A stretch of 64,000 nucleotides of DNA. Origin: Pseudomonas sp. CFII64. GTDB lineage: Bacteria; Pseudomonadota; Gammaproteobacteria; Pseudomonadales; Pseudomonadaceae. The notes below the pieces were generated by a model. That model did no database searches, had not been told where the DNA came from, and saw only the letters and a list, made by a program, of their open reading frames with translations. How positions within the stretch are numbered: the first letter of the stretch is position 1; each line of letters starts with the position of its first letter. The stretch spans positions 1-64,000 of the forward strand of contig NZ_ATLO01000010.1 of NCBI RefSeq assembly GCF_000416235.1, given 5' to 3'. Made by a program: the position numbers and the translations under genes. Positions 35,956-44,458 of the stretch are shown one piece after another.

Positions 35956-37239
35956 ATGACTCCTGACAGTTTGTGGGCGGCAACCGCCCGACCCGCGCCC
36001 GCGCTGCAATCCTTGGAGGGAGAGCGGCGTTGTGACGTGGTGATCATCGGCGCGGGCTACACCGGTTTGAGCGCTGCGCACCATATCGCGCTCAGCGGGC
36101 GCGAACCGTTGATCGTCGAGGCCAATACCCTGGCCTGGGGCGCCAGCGGGCGTAACGGCGGGGTGGTTTCACCGAAATTCCGGGTCGGCTTCTCGACGCT
36201 GATGCAGCGCTTTGGCCGTGATACGGCCTTGCAGATGTATCACACCGGTTATGCCGCCGTGGACAGCCTGGTGGAAATGGTCGACAGCCTGGGGCTCACT
36301 CATGCGCAGTTGCACATGGGCGGGCACATTGCTGCGGCGCACAATGCCCACGCGTTGGCCGGGCTTGAATCCACTGCAAACTGGATCAAGCGCGAAACCG
36401 GCGGCAGTTCGTCAGTGATGATCAGCGCCGAACAAGTCCGGGAAATGACCGGCTCGACGATCTTCAGCGGTGGACTGTTGACGCCCAAAGCGGGTGGCAT
36501 TCATCCGCTGAACTACGCCCGAGGCATCGCCCAGAGCCTGCATGATCGCGGGGTCAAGCTCTACATCAACAGCCCCGCGCAACAGGTGCGCAGGGAAGGC
36601 GAGCACGTTGTCGTGCAGACGCCGCAAGGTCGGGTCATTGCCAAACAGGTGATCTACGCCACCAACGGCTATTCCGATCAGACCAAGGCCACCGACACTC
36701 TGCATCGCCGGTTGATTCCGTTTCGCAGCGCAATTATCGCCACCGAACCGCTGCCGGCGCATATCCTCGCCGGCATCATGCCGGGCGGTCAGGTGTGCGG
36801 CGACACCAAACGCATGCTGCGCTGGTTCCGGGTCATCGGCGATCGGCTGATTTTCGGCGGGCGCGGTGCTTTCGGCAAAGGTGACTCGGACAGCGCCTTC
36901 AACGATTTGCAGCGCAGCATGGGCGTGGTTTTCCCGACGTTGCGTGAGCAGAAAATTGCCTATCGCTGGTCGGGCCTGGTGGCCATGACCCTGGATTACC
37001 TGCCCCATGCCGGCCAGCTTGACGAACGCAGCTTCTACGCCATCGGTTACAACGGCGGCGGCGTAGCCATGTCGACCTGGATGGGTAAACAACTGGCAGC
37101 CATGACGGCTGGCGAAAAAGTCGAGCTGGGTTTGCTGGCCGGCGATCATTTCAACCCTATTCCATTGCATGCTTTTCGCGCACCAGGCGTTCGTCTGGCG
37201 GCCGGTTGGCAGCAATTTCTGGACATCATCGGCCGATGA
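35956..37239 (+). CDS. DAO-family FAD amine oxidoreductase (PuuB-like)
   Basis: This 427-residue flavoprotein has the FAD-binding GxGxxG motif (VVIIGAGYTGLSAAHHIA), GASGRNGG, and the C-terminal FAD block YAIGYNGGGVAMSTWMG. The pattern matches gamma-glutamylputrescine oxidases and related glycine/sarcosine-type amine oxidases. ATG 35956 has GAGG six bases upstream; ATG 35944 has none. A bicupin gene overlaps or follows immediately. In this region, which also has GabT, GabD and a Pot-type importer, it probably oxidatively deaminates an amine that leads towards 4-aminobutyrate or a relative. Confidence 0.88.
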   Translation: MTPDSLWAATARPAPALQSLEGERRCDVVIIGAGYTGLSAAHHIALSGREPLIVEANTLAWGASGRNGGVVSPKFRVGFSTLMQRFGRDTALQMYHTGYAAVDSLVEMVDSLGLTHAQLHMGGHIAAAHNAHALAGLESTANWIKRETGGSSSVMISAEQVREMTGSTIFSGGLLTPKAGGIHPLNYARGIAQSLHDRGVKLYINSPAQQVRREGEHVVVQTPQGRVIAKQVIYATNGYSDQTKATDTLHRRLIPFRSAIIATEPLPAHILAGIMPGGQVCGDTKRMLRWFRVIGDRLIFGGRGAFGKGDSDSAFNDLQRSMGVVFPTLREQKIAYRWSGLVAMTLDYLPHAGQLDERSFYAIGYNGGGVAMSTWMGKQLAAMTAGEKVELGLLAGDHFNPIPLHAFRAPGVRLAAGWQQFLDIIGR

Positions 37240-37259
37240 GCCGTGGCGAGCGCAATTCC

Positions 37260-37970
37260 ATGCCTGAGATTCTGCATTACCCGATCCCCCACACCCGTCG
37301 CCAGTTGCCCCGTGCCGCTTTTGCCCTGCACAACGATCCGCTGGCGGCCGGGCGCACCGTGCATTATCACGATTCGAAGCAAGGCTATGCCGTGGGCGAA
37401 AGCGTCAGTGTCGGCGCCAATCTGCTGATTGAAGATTTCCCCTGGGTCGAACTGGGGATCGTCGAAGCGGGCGAGCTGAGCCTGCGCGGTGACGGCTTTG
37501 ATCTTGAACTCAAGGCCGGGGACTGCTTTGTGGTGCCGCGCGGGGTCAAGGTCCGTTGGCAGCATCGGGGTTTGTTACGTCGGGTATTCATGGCGTTTCC
37601 GGGTCTGGCACCCGGCAATGACATGCCGGCGCGTCCGGTGAAAATCGATCTGCTGTCGACCTTGCAGAGCTGCAGTCCTCCGGCGGCCAGCGTGCTGCTG
37701 ACGCCGGCCCCGCAAGCCTGGAGCGCCGAAGCGTTCAGCACCTCAAACTTGCGCATCGGCCTTTGGCAGTGCGAGCCGTATGCCCGTAAACAGGTCGAAC
37801 CGGGTTACAGCGAGTTGATGTACATCCTGGAAGGCAGCGTCACCCTGACATCGGAGCGCGGACTGGCCAATCGTGTGAAAGCGGGGGAAGTCGTCGTGGT
37901 GCCAGCGGGTGCGACCAACGCCTGGAGCAGCGAAGAGACCGTGCGCAAGGTGTATTGCATTCTAGGTTGA
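37260..37970 (+). CDS. Bicupin protein (DUF861/EutQ-like)
   Basis: This 236-residue protein has two cupin halves. The first covers LGIVEAGELSLRGDGFDLEL with a PRGVKVRWQH end. The second covers YSELMYILEGSVTLT with a VPAGATNAW end. ATG 37260 is used; ATG 37236 overlaps the oxidase stop (ATGA) and would add eight residues, and neither has a strong ribosome site. Function is unknown; such proteins often accompany amine oxidases of the PuuB type. Metal-ligand His residues are sparse, so it may be a binding rather than catalytic cupin. Confidence 0.78.
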   Translation: MPEILHYPIPHTRRQLPRAAFALHNDPLAAGRTVHYHDSKQGYAVGESVSVGANLLIEDFPWVELGIVEAGELSLRGDGFDLELKAGDCFVVPRGVKVRWQHRGLLRRVFMAFPGLAPGNDMPARPVKIDLLSTLQSCSPPAASVLLTPAPQAWSAEAFSTSNLRIGLWQCEPYARKQVEPGYSELMYILEGSVTLTSERGLANRVKAGEVVVVPAGATNAWSSEETVRKVYCILG

Positions 37971-37997
37971 AGCGCGATTCGCTATTTTGCACGACGG

Positions 37998-38053
37998 CCG
38001 TAGGACCGGCTTCAGCCGGGAGAGCGCTCTCCCGGCTGAAGCCGGTCCTACGG
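37998..38053. repeat. 56-bp perfect REP palindrome
   Basis: Two 28-bp arms with no loop, starting CCGTAGGACCGGCTTCAGCC, form a perfect inverted repeat between the bicupin gene and the convergent Lrp gene. It can act as a terminator-like hairpin for both. It has the same REP core as those at 40812 and 45661. Confidence 0.9.
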
Positions 38054-38066
38054 TTGTCTCCAGCGG

Positions 38067-38558
38067 TTAAACCGCTCTGACCAGACTGCGCAACGGCACG
38101 GTACTTTTGATCACCGGCGACTTGATCACGATGTAACTGAAGTATTTCTCGATGCCGATGTTCTTGTCGAGGATCGATTCCATCAGTTCCTGATAATGCT
38201 GAATGCTGCTGCACAGGAAGCGCACCAGATAATCGTAGCCGCCGCTGATCAGGTGGCATTCCAGCACTTCGTCGATATTGCGGATGCTCGACTCGAATTT
38301 CACGAAGTCCGAGCGCTTGTGATCGGAAAGGGTGACTTCGGTGAACACGGTCACCGAGTTGGCGAATTTGGCCAGGTTGACGTGAGCTTCGTAACCGCTG
38401 ATGTAACCGGCCGACTCAAGACGTTTGACCCGTTGCAGGCAAGGACTGGGGGACAGGCCCACGGCTTCGGCGAGGCTGACATTGGTCATGCGTCCGTCTT
38501 TCTGCAATTGGACCAGGATGTTGATGTCGATACGATCAAGCTTGGTTGCAGCGTCCAT
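38067..38558 (-). CDS. Lrp/AsnC-family regulator
   Basis: This 163-residue regulator has an AsnC-type HTH (MTNVSLAEAVGLSPSPCLQR at about residues 20-39) and a RAM effector domain (VLECHLISGGYDYLVRFLC). GAGGACT precedes the ATG. The C-terminal extension of about ten residues past the RAM domain is not notable. It follows the degenerate HAD gene and GabT on the same strand and probably tunes amino-acid or amine catabolism here. Confidence 0.93.
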   Translation of the reverse strand: MDAATKLDRIDINILVQLQKDGRMTNVSLAEAVGLSPSPCLQRVKRLESAGYISGYEAHVNLAKFANSVTVFTEVTLSDHKRSDFVKFESSIRNIDEVLECHLISGGYDYLVRFLCSSIQHYQELMESILDKNIGIEKYFSYIVIKSPVIKSTVPLRSLVRAV

Positions 38559-38596
38559 AGTTCAGTCCTCGCAATTTCGAATCTGGGCTCGTGTCG

Positions 38597-39283
38597 TCAG
38601 GCGTGCAAAGCCTTCTGATGCGCGTGGACCAGGTCGGCAAGGCTGGCGTATTCACAGCGTTTGCCGTCCAGCGCCTGAGGTGAGTTGTTCCAGGGCTGGC
38701 CATGATCGCGGCGCAAGGTACAAACCGGAAAGTCCACACGTTCATTCCACGGATCATCTGTTTCGGTACTGCGCACCGGTAACATCTGCATGCGCTCCAG
38801 CCCCAACCCTTGCAACGCCGTGTCGAGGCTGGCGTGCCAGTCATCGCTCTGTGGCTCGATGATCGCATCGAAAACCACCGGCAAGCGGCGCAGCAGCGAG
38901 CCCACGTCAGTGCCGTGGGGTGGGGCGATGAGTATCAACCGGTAGAACTTGCTCAGGTACTGCAAGGCTCCCGGCGCGTCTTCAAAAATCGGCCACTGGG
39001 ATGAGGAGCTACTAAACGCAACACTCTCGTCCCAGCCGGGAGTGACATGCAATTGATGCGCCAGACGTTGATAGAGTTGCCCCTGAAACGCACTCGGGCT
39101 GATATCAGAACCAGCGGCCGTCAGTTCGTCGGCCATGTGTCGATAAGCCATCAGCAACTGATCGTCGCTGGTGGTCGTAGCGCTCTGCACTGCCAAGGGT
39201 CGCAGGCCGTCGAGGATGCCCCGTTCCCGATCAACCAGAGTGCCGAAGGAAAACCCCAGCGCCTGATATTGGGTGACTTTCAT
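38597..39283 (-). CDS. HAD-fold protein lacking catalytic residues
   Basis: This 228-residue protein resembles the active HAD enzyme at 35066 in layout (QALGFSFGTLVDRERGILDG versus KALTFDVVGTLIDFEAGILN), but motif I has lost the nucleophile Asp (FSFGTLVD, with a one-residue deletion). Motif II (VATTNSR) is IAPPHG and motif III Lys (RFEKPD) is absent. It is thus unlikely to be a phosphatase or dehalogenase. AGGAGCG precedes the start and there are no frameshifts, so the gene looks maintained. It lies between gabT and the Lrp gene and may have a binding or regulatory role. Confidence 0.8.
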   Translation of the reverse strand: MKVTQYQALGFSFGTLVDRERGILDGLRPLAVQSATTTSDDQLLMAYRHMADELTAAGSDISPSAFQGQLYQRLAHQLHVTPGWDESVAFSSSSSQWPIFEDAPGALQYLSKFYRLILIAPPHGTDVGSLLRRLPVVFDAIIEPQSDDWHASLDTALQGLGLERMQMLPVRSTETDDPWNERVDFPVCTLRRDHGQPWNNSPQALDGKRCEYASLADLVHAHQKALHA

Positions 39284-39356
39284 GGTTCGCTCCTGAGTGA
39301 TTCGTGGCGGTCCTTCACGTGCAAACGCCCGACGTTCAGGTCGGGCGAACGGCGGG

Positions 39357-40649
39357 TCAGGCTCCGGCGGCGGCCAGTGCGCTGTCGAGCATCTGCAAGG
39401 CTTCTGCCACTTGCGCGGGGCTGGTCACCAACGGCGCGAGAAAGCGCACCACGTTGCGATGCACGCCGCACTTGATCACCAGCAGGCCAGCATCGCGGGC
39501 GTGGTCGATGACGGTTTGCGCCAGAGCCGCGTCCGGGCTTTGCCGGGCGTCGTCGGCGACCATTTCCATGGCCTGCATGAAGCCCAGACCGCGCACGTTG
39601 CCGATTCGTGGATAGCGTTTCTGCAAGGCCAGCAAGCCTTCGTGCAGCTGCGCGCCAAGGGCTTCGCCTTTGGCCAGCAGGTCTTCTTCTTCAAAAATCT
39701 TCATCACCGCGAGCGCTGCTGCACACGCCACGGCGTTACCGCCATAAGTGCCGCCCAGGCCACCCGGAGTGGGCGCGTCCATCATTTCTGCACGCCCGAC
39801 CACGCCGGACAACGGCATGCCGCCAGCCAGGCTTTTCGCGACCGTCACCAGGTCGGGTTTGATGCCGGCATGCTGGAAGCCGAACATCGTGCCGGTACGC
39901 CCGAAACCGGTCTGGATTTCGTCGAGAATCAGCACGATGCCGTGTCTGGTGCAGCGTTCGCGCAGGGCCTGGAGAAATTCCTTTGGCGCAGCGAGAAAGC
40001 CGCCATCGCCTTGCACCGGCTCGATGAGGATCGCTGCCACGCGGTCTGGCGCAACGTCGGTGGCGAACAGTTCGTCGAGTTCCGCCAGGGCGTCGTCGCT
40101 GCTGATGCCGCGATAGGCGTTGGGGTACGTGGCGTGATAGATCTCGGCGGGGAAGGGCCCGAAATTCTGTTTGTACGGCTGGCTCATGCCGGTCAGGGTC
40201 ACGCCCAGCAAGGTGCGGCCGTGGAAGCCGCCACGAAAGGAAATCACCCCCGTACGATTGGTGTAGCCCCGGGCGATCTTGATCGCATTTTCCACGGCTT
40301 CGGCGCCAGAGGTAAACAGCACGCTTTTGTAGTGCTCGTCACCGCCGATCATGGCGTTGAGGCGTGCGGCCACTTCGATATAGGTTTCGTAGGCAACCAC
40401 CTGAAAACTGGCGTGGGAGATGTCCCCGACCTGGCTGCGTACCGCTTCAACGACGCGCGGATGGCTATGACCGACGTTGAGCACGCCGATGCCGCCGACG
40501 AAATCCAGGTAACGCTTGCCGTCCACGTCCCACAGTTCTGCGCCTTGGGCACGGGCGGCGACCACCGGGTGAGCGGTGACGATACCGCGCGGAATGTGCC
40601 GTTCGCGCAGGGCAAGCAGGCGTTGGTTTTCAGTCAGTGCAGAATTCAT
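39357..40649 (-). CDS. gabT: 4-Aminobutyrate aminotransferase
   Basis: This 430-residue class III aminotransferase has FTSGAEAVENAIKIAR, FHGRTLLGVTLTG, the PLP-phosphate region and the lysine block DEIQTGFGRTG followed by VTVAKSLAGGMPLSG, whose Lys binds PLP. ATG 40649 is chosen because GGAGATC precedes it. It transfers the amino group of GABA or a close relative to 2-oxoglutarate, giving succinate semialdehyde. A semialdehyde dehydrogenase gene lies nearby at 42066. Family members also accept 5-aminovalerate or other omega-amines, so GABA is likely but not certain. Confidence 0.88.
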   Translation of the reverse strand: MNSALTENQRLLALRERHIPRGIVTAHPVVAARAQGAELWDVDGKRYLDFVGGIGVLNVGHSHPRVVEAVRSQVGDISHASFQVVAYETYIEVAARLNAMIGGDEHYKSVLFTSGAEAVENAIKIARGYTNRTGVISFRGGFHGRTLLGVTLTGMSQPYKQNFGPFPAEIYHATYPNAYRGISSDDALAELDELFATDVAPDRVAAILIEPVQGDGGFLAAPKEFLQALRERCTRHGIVLILDEIQTGFGRTGTMFGFQHAGIKPDLVTVAKSLAGGMPLSGVVGRAEMMDAPTPGGLGGTYGGNAVACAAALAVMKIFEEEDLLAKGEALGAQLHEGLLALQKRYPRIGNVRGLGFMQAMEMVADDARQSPDAALAQTVIDHARDAGLLVIKCGVHRNVVRFLAPLVTSPAQVAEALQMLDSALAAAGA

Positions 40650-40811
40650 CTCGATCTCCATGTGCGCCGGGCTCGGCAAGTGATGTGCTCAGGATAAGGA
40701 TTGGTCGCGGGTGACAAGCGCTGAACTTGGCGCAGGCAGTGCTGTGATCGACTGTTTTGCAGGCGGGTTACGAAATATTTCGCTGTTGGTAATTGGACAG
40801 GGCAAACGCGA

Positions 40812-40869
40812 ACCGTAGGAGCGGCTTCAGCCGCGAGAACGTCCTCCCGGCTAAAGCCGGTCCTACGGT
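40812..40869. repeat. REP inverted pair
   Basis: ACCGTAGGAGCGGCTTCAGC and a partner ending AAGCCGGTCCTACGGT form an imperfect palindrome of two different REP subtypes. It lies in the gap between the Pot-type ATPase gene and gabT (40650-40883); nothing else is seen there. Confidence 0.8.
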
Positions 40870-40883
40870 TTGGGATTGCGGAT

Positions 40884-41972
40884 CTAAACCACCGCCCTCG
40901 GCACCACGATGGTGTCTTCCGGGTGCAGACGCATGGACATCAGCGCGCCAATCGGCGGCAGGCTGAGGTTGCCTTCGTGGTGGCTGGGCTGGCGCAGGCT
41001 GACGGTAGGACCGCCTTCCAGGTCAACGAACACCTTGAGGCTTTCGCCCTGAAACACGATGTCCGAAATCCGCCCGCGCAGGCGGTTCCACTCGGGGCCG
41101 GCGGCGTCGCTGTCAAGCATGAGTTTTTCCGATTGCAACGCCAGGAACAGGTCGCCGGAGGCCGGAACCGGGCGCGTAGTGCGCAGTGCCGTGCTGCCCA
41201 GCGACAGGCCATTGCCGGCGCTGCGTTGCAGCGGCACGAGGGTACTTTCGCCGATGAAGCTGGCAACGAAGTCATCGCTGGGATGATCGTGCAGGCGACG
41301 CGGCGTATCGACCTGCACCAATTGGCCGCCGCGCATGATCGCGATGCGGTCGCTCATGGTCAGGGCTTCGCGTTGATCGTGGGTCACGTAGATCATGGTC
41401 GCGCCCAGGCGCTTGTGCAGGGCGCGCAGTTCGATCTGCATGGTTTCACGCAGTTGTTTGTCCAGCGCTGAAAGCGGTTCATCCATGAGGATCAGCTTGG
41501 GTTCGAAAACTATCGCCCGGGCCAGGGCGACGCGCTGGCGCTGGCCACCGGAAAGCGCGGCAATCGAGCGTTCTTCGTAGCCCGACAGTTCTACCGTCGC
41601 CAATGCCTGTTTGACCCGGTCGCGGCTTTTGCTGGCGCTTTCGCCCCGGGCGCGCAACGGGAAGGCGACGTTTTCGCCAACCGTCATGTGCGGAAACAGC
41701 GCGTAGTTCTGGAACACCACGCCGATTTCGCGCTTGTGCGGCGGCATCAACGTGACGTCGCGCTCACCGAAATAAATGCTCCCGGAGCTGACCCGAATGA
41801 AGCCGCCGAGAATACTCAGCAGCGTGGTCTTGCCCGAGCCCGACGGGCCGAGCAGCGACATGAACTCGCCAGCCTCGACCTTGAGGCTGACATTGTTCAG
41901 GGCCTTGAGGCTGCCGTAGTCCTTGCAGACCTGATTGACGCTGACCGATTCAAAACCTTCAGTGAAATTCAT
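40884..41972 (-). CDS. Spermidine/putrescine-type ABC transporter ATPase (PotA-like)
   Basis: This 362-residue ATPase has Walker A GPSGSGKTT, Q-loop VVFQNYALFPH, signature LSGGQRQRVALARA, Walker B LILMDEPLSALD and a C-terminal TOBE-type regulatory domain from about residue 260. AAAGGAG precedes ATG 41972; an upstream in-frame ATG at 42059 lacks a site. It belongs with the permeases at 43664-45385, although gabD is inserted between them, so importer and catabolic enzyme are made together. Confidence 0.92.
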   Translation of the reverse strand: MNFTEGFESVSVNQVCKDYGSLKALNNVSLKVEAGEFMSLLGPSGSGKTTLLSILGGFIRVSSGSIYFGERDVTLMPPHKREIGVVFQNYALFPHMTVGENVAFPLRARGESASKSRDRVKQALATVELSGYEERSIAALSGGQRQRVALARAIVFEPKLILMDEPLSALDKQLRETMQIELRALHKRLGATMIYVTHDQREALTMSDRIAIMRGGQLVQVDTPRRLHDHPSDDFVASFIGESTLVPLQRSAGNGLSLGSTALRTTRPVPASGDLFLALQSEKLMLDSDAAGPEWNRLRGRISDIVFQGESLKVFVDLEGGPTVSLRQPSHHEGNLSLPPIGALMSMRLHPEDTIVVPRAVV

Positions 41973-42065
41973 GAAGCGTCTCCTTTGCAGGGCACCGAAG
42001 CTGTCGGCGTTGCTGCTTGCAATGTGAACACAGCCCTGAGGCGTGCAAGGTTCAAGCAAATGTGT

Positions 42066-43526
42066 TCAGCCCAAACCGCCGATGTGCCAGGCCTTGATCT
42101 CAAGGAACTCGTCCAGACCGTACTTGGAGCCTTCGCGGCCGGTGCCGGATTGCTTCATGCCGCCAAACGGCGCGACTTCCATGGAGATGACTCCGGTATT
42201 GAGGCCGACCATGCCGAACTCCAGACGCTCGCCGACGCGAAAGGCGCGGCGGATGTCCTGGGTGAAGTAATAGGCGCCCAAGCCGTAAGGCGTGGCGTTG
42301 GCCATGGCCAGCGCTTCGGCTTCGTCCTTGAAGCGGAACAGCGGGGCGACCGGGCCAAAGGTTTCTTCGCTGGCCAGCAGCATGTCCGGCGTGGCGTCGA
42401 TCAATACCGTGGGTTGCACGTACAGACCGGTGCCTTGGGGCATGCCGCCGATGGCGATGCTCGCGCCTTTTTCCAGGGCGTCGCCGATGTGATGACCGAC
42501 CTTTTCCACCGCAGCAGCGTTGATCAGCGGGCCGATGGTCACGCCTTCGGCCAGGCCGTCGCCGACTTTCAATTGCGCGACTGCCTGACTCAGGCGCTCG
42601 GCGAACCGGTCGTAAATGCCGTCCTGCACCAGAATGCGGTTGGCACAGACGCAGGTTTGCCCGGCATTGCGGAACTTGCTGACCATGACGCCGGCAATCG
42701 CCAGATCCAGGTCAGCGTCGTCGAACACGATAAACGGCGCGTTGCCGCCCAGCTCCAGGCTCAGGCGCTTCATGGTGTCGGCACACTGGCTCATGAGCAA
42801 CTTGCCAATCCTGGTCGAACCGGTGAATGACAGCTTGCGTACTGCTGGATTGCTGGTCATCTCGCCACCGACACCGGCCGGCATGCCGGTCAGCACGCTG
42901 AACACTCCGGCCGGAATGCCTGCCCGTTCCGCCAATACCGCCAGGGCAAGGGCTGACAGCGGGGTCATTTCCGATGGTTTGACCAATACGGTGCAGCCCG
43001 CAGCCAACGCCGGGGCGCATTTGCGGGTGATCATTGCATTGGGGAAATTCCACGGCGTGATCGCCGCGACTACGCCAATCGGTTGTTTGAGGACCACGAT
43101 CCGCCGATCAGAAGTGGGCGCCGGAATGGTGTCGCCGTAGATGCGTCGGGCTTCTTCGGCGAACCATTTGACGAAGCTGGCGCCGTAGCCGATTTCGCCA
43201 CGGGATTCGCTCAACGGCTTGCCCTGTTCGGCAGTCATGATCAAGGCCAGGTCTTCCTGGTTTTCCAGGATCAGCGCATACCAGGCTTCCAGATAACGCG
43301 CGCGCTCGGCGGCCGGCACTTCGCGCCAGGTGACGAAACGGCTCTCGGCGGCTTCGATGGCGCGGCGGGTTTCAGCCGCCTGCAAGGCCGGGACATGGGC
43401 GATAACGCTGCCATCGGCGGGATTGGTCACGGCGATGGTGGCGCCATCGTCGGCCTCGATCCAGCTGCCGTTGACATAGGCGCGCTCGACGAGCAGAGAA
43501 GGGTCACGCAGTGTGCTTTTCAACAT
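42066..43526 (-). CDS. gabD: Succinate-semialdehyde dehydrogenase, NAD(P)-dependent
   Basis: This 486-residue aldehyde dehydrogenase matches GabD: TPWNFPNAMITRKCAPALAA, FTGSTRIGKLLM, the general base in LELGGNAPFIVFDDAD and the nucleophile Cys in NAGQTCVCANR (the CVCAN pair is typical of GabD). The C-terminus YGLDEFLEIKAWHIGGLG is also characteristic. It oxidises succinate semialdehyde to succinate, the step after GabT. The gene sits inside the Pot-type transporter locus, after the permeases and before the ATPase. Confidence 0.9.
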   Translation of the reverse strand: MLKSTLRDPSLLVERAYVNGSWIEADDGATIAVTNPADGSVIAHVPALQAAETRRAIEAAESRFVTWREVPAAERARYLEAWYALILENQEDLALIMTAEQGKPLSESRGEIGYGASFVKWFAEEARRIYGDTIPAPTSDRRIVVLKQPIGVVAAITPWNFPNAMITRKCAPALAAGCTVLVKPSEMTPLSALALAVLAERAGIPAGVFSVLTGMPAGVGGEMTSNPAVRKLSFTGSTRIGKLLMSQCADTMKRLSLELGGNAPFIVFDDADLDLAIAGVMVSKFRNAGQTCVCANRILVQDGIYDRFAERLSQAVAQLKVGDGLAEGVTIGPLINAAAVEKVGHHIGDALEKGASIAIGGMPQGTGLYVQPTVLIDATPDMLLASEETFGPVAPLFRFKDEAEALAMANATPYGLGAYYFTQDIRRAFRVGERLEFGMVGLNTGVISMEVAPFGGMKQSGTGREGSKYGLDEFLEIKAWHIGGLG

Positions 43527-43663
43527 GATCAGAATGCCTTGAAGGTCCGGACGATGGACTCATTGTAAAAATGTCCAGCCAGCGCCCGATGCCGAGATAG
43601 GCGCTGGAATGATGTGCAAATGCCGAATTCGTTGCGTCGGCGGCACAATTGACCGGCTCTGGT

Positions 43664-44458
43664 TTATGACTTGTTGCGCCCGGCAATCACCACCAGCAGC
43701 AACGACGCCAGAATCAGCAGCGAACTGATTGCCGCAATCGTCGGGTCGATTTCATCGCGCAGCGCGGTGAACATGCGCTTGGTCAGGGTCTGGTTGTCGC
43801 CACCGGAAATGAACAGCGCCACCACGGTTTCATCCAGCGAAGTGATGAACGCAAACAGCGTGGCCGACACCAGGCTCGGCTTGATCTGCGGCAAGGTCAC
43901 GGCCATGAACGCGCGAAAGCGATTCATGCCCAGGCTGCGGGCGACCATTTCCTGGGACATGTCAAAGTTACGCAGCCCGGCCAGCAAGGCGATGATCACG
44001 TAGGGCAGGGCGAGCATGATGTGCGCCAGCACCAGTCCGGTCAGCGTGCTGATCAGCCCGACCCGCGCATAAACGAAGAACACCCCGGCGGCGATCAGGA
44101 TGATCGGCACCATCATCGGCAGCAGCAGAATGATCTGCAGGGTGCGAATCACCCGCAGGCTTGAACTGTTGATGGCATAGGCCGCCGCCATGCCCACCGG
44201 CAGGCTGACGACCATGGTCGCCGTCGCGGTGATCAGGCTGACTTTGGCCGCAGACATCCATTCGGCGCTGTTGAAGAACGCTTCGTACCAGCGAAACGAC
44301 CACTGCTTGGGCGGGAATTGCAGGAACCGCGCTTCAGAAAACGACATCGGCACCACGATCAGCACCGGGATGATCAGGTACAACAGGATCGCGGCGACCA
44401 GCAGCGTGAACAGCACCTGGGAAAGCTTCACATGACGCAGGTTGGCAAGGAGTTTCAT
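43664..44458 (-). CDS. Pot-type ABC transporter permease (PotC-like)
   Basis: This 264-residue inner-membrane permease of the BPD_transp_1 family has FNSAEWMSAAKVSLITATAT and an EAA loop (VARSLGMNRFRAFMAVTLPQ). Its first helix is LLVAAILLYLIIPVLIVVPM. It starts immediately after the stop of the companion permease, so the two form the channel heterodimer. Confidence 0.93.
   Translation of the reverse strand: MKLLANLRHVKLSQVLFTLLVAAILLYLIIPVLIVVPMSFSEARFLQFPPKQWSFRWYEAFFNSAEWMSAAKVSLITATATMVVSLPVGMAAAYAINSSSLRVIRTLQIILLLPMMVPIILIAAGVFFVYARVGLISTLTGLVLAHIMLALPYVIIALLAGLRNFDMSQEMVARSLGMNRFRAFMAVTLPQIKPSLVSATLFAFITSLDETVVALFISGGDNQTLTKRMFTALRDEIDPTIAAISSLLILASLLLVVIAGRNKS

Noticed and set aside
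35779..38053. CRISPR-like repetition from recurring palindromes
   Set aside because: These are REP elements of differing sequence, irregularly spaced, with no uniform spacers and no cas genes.
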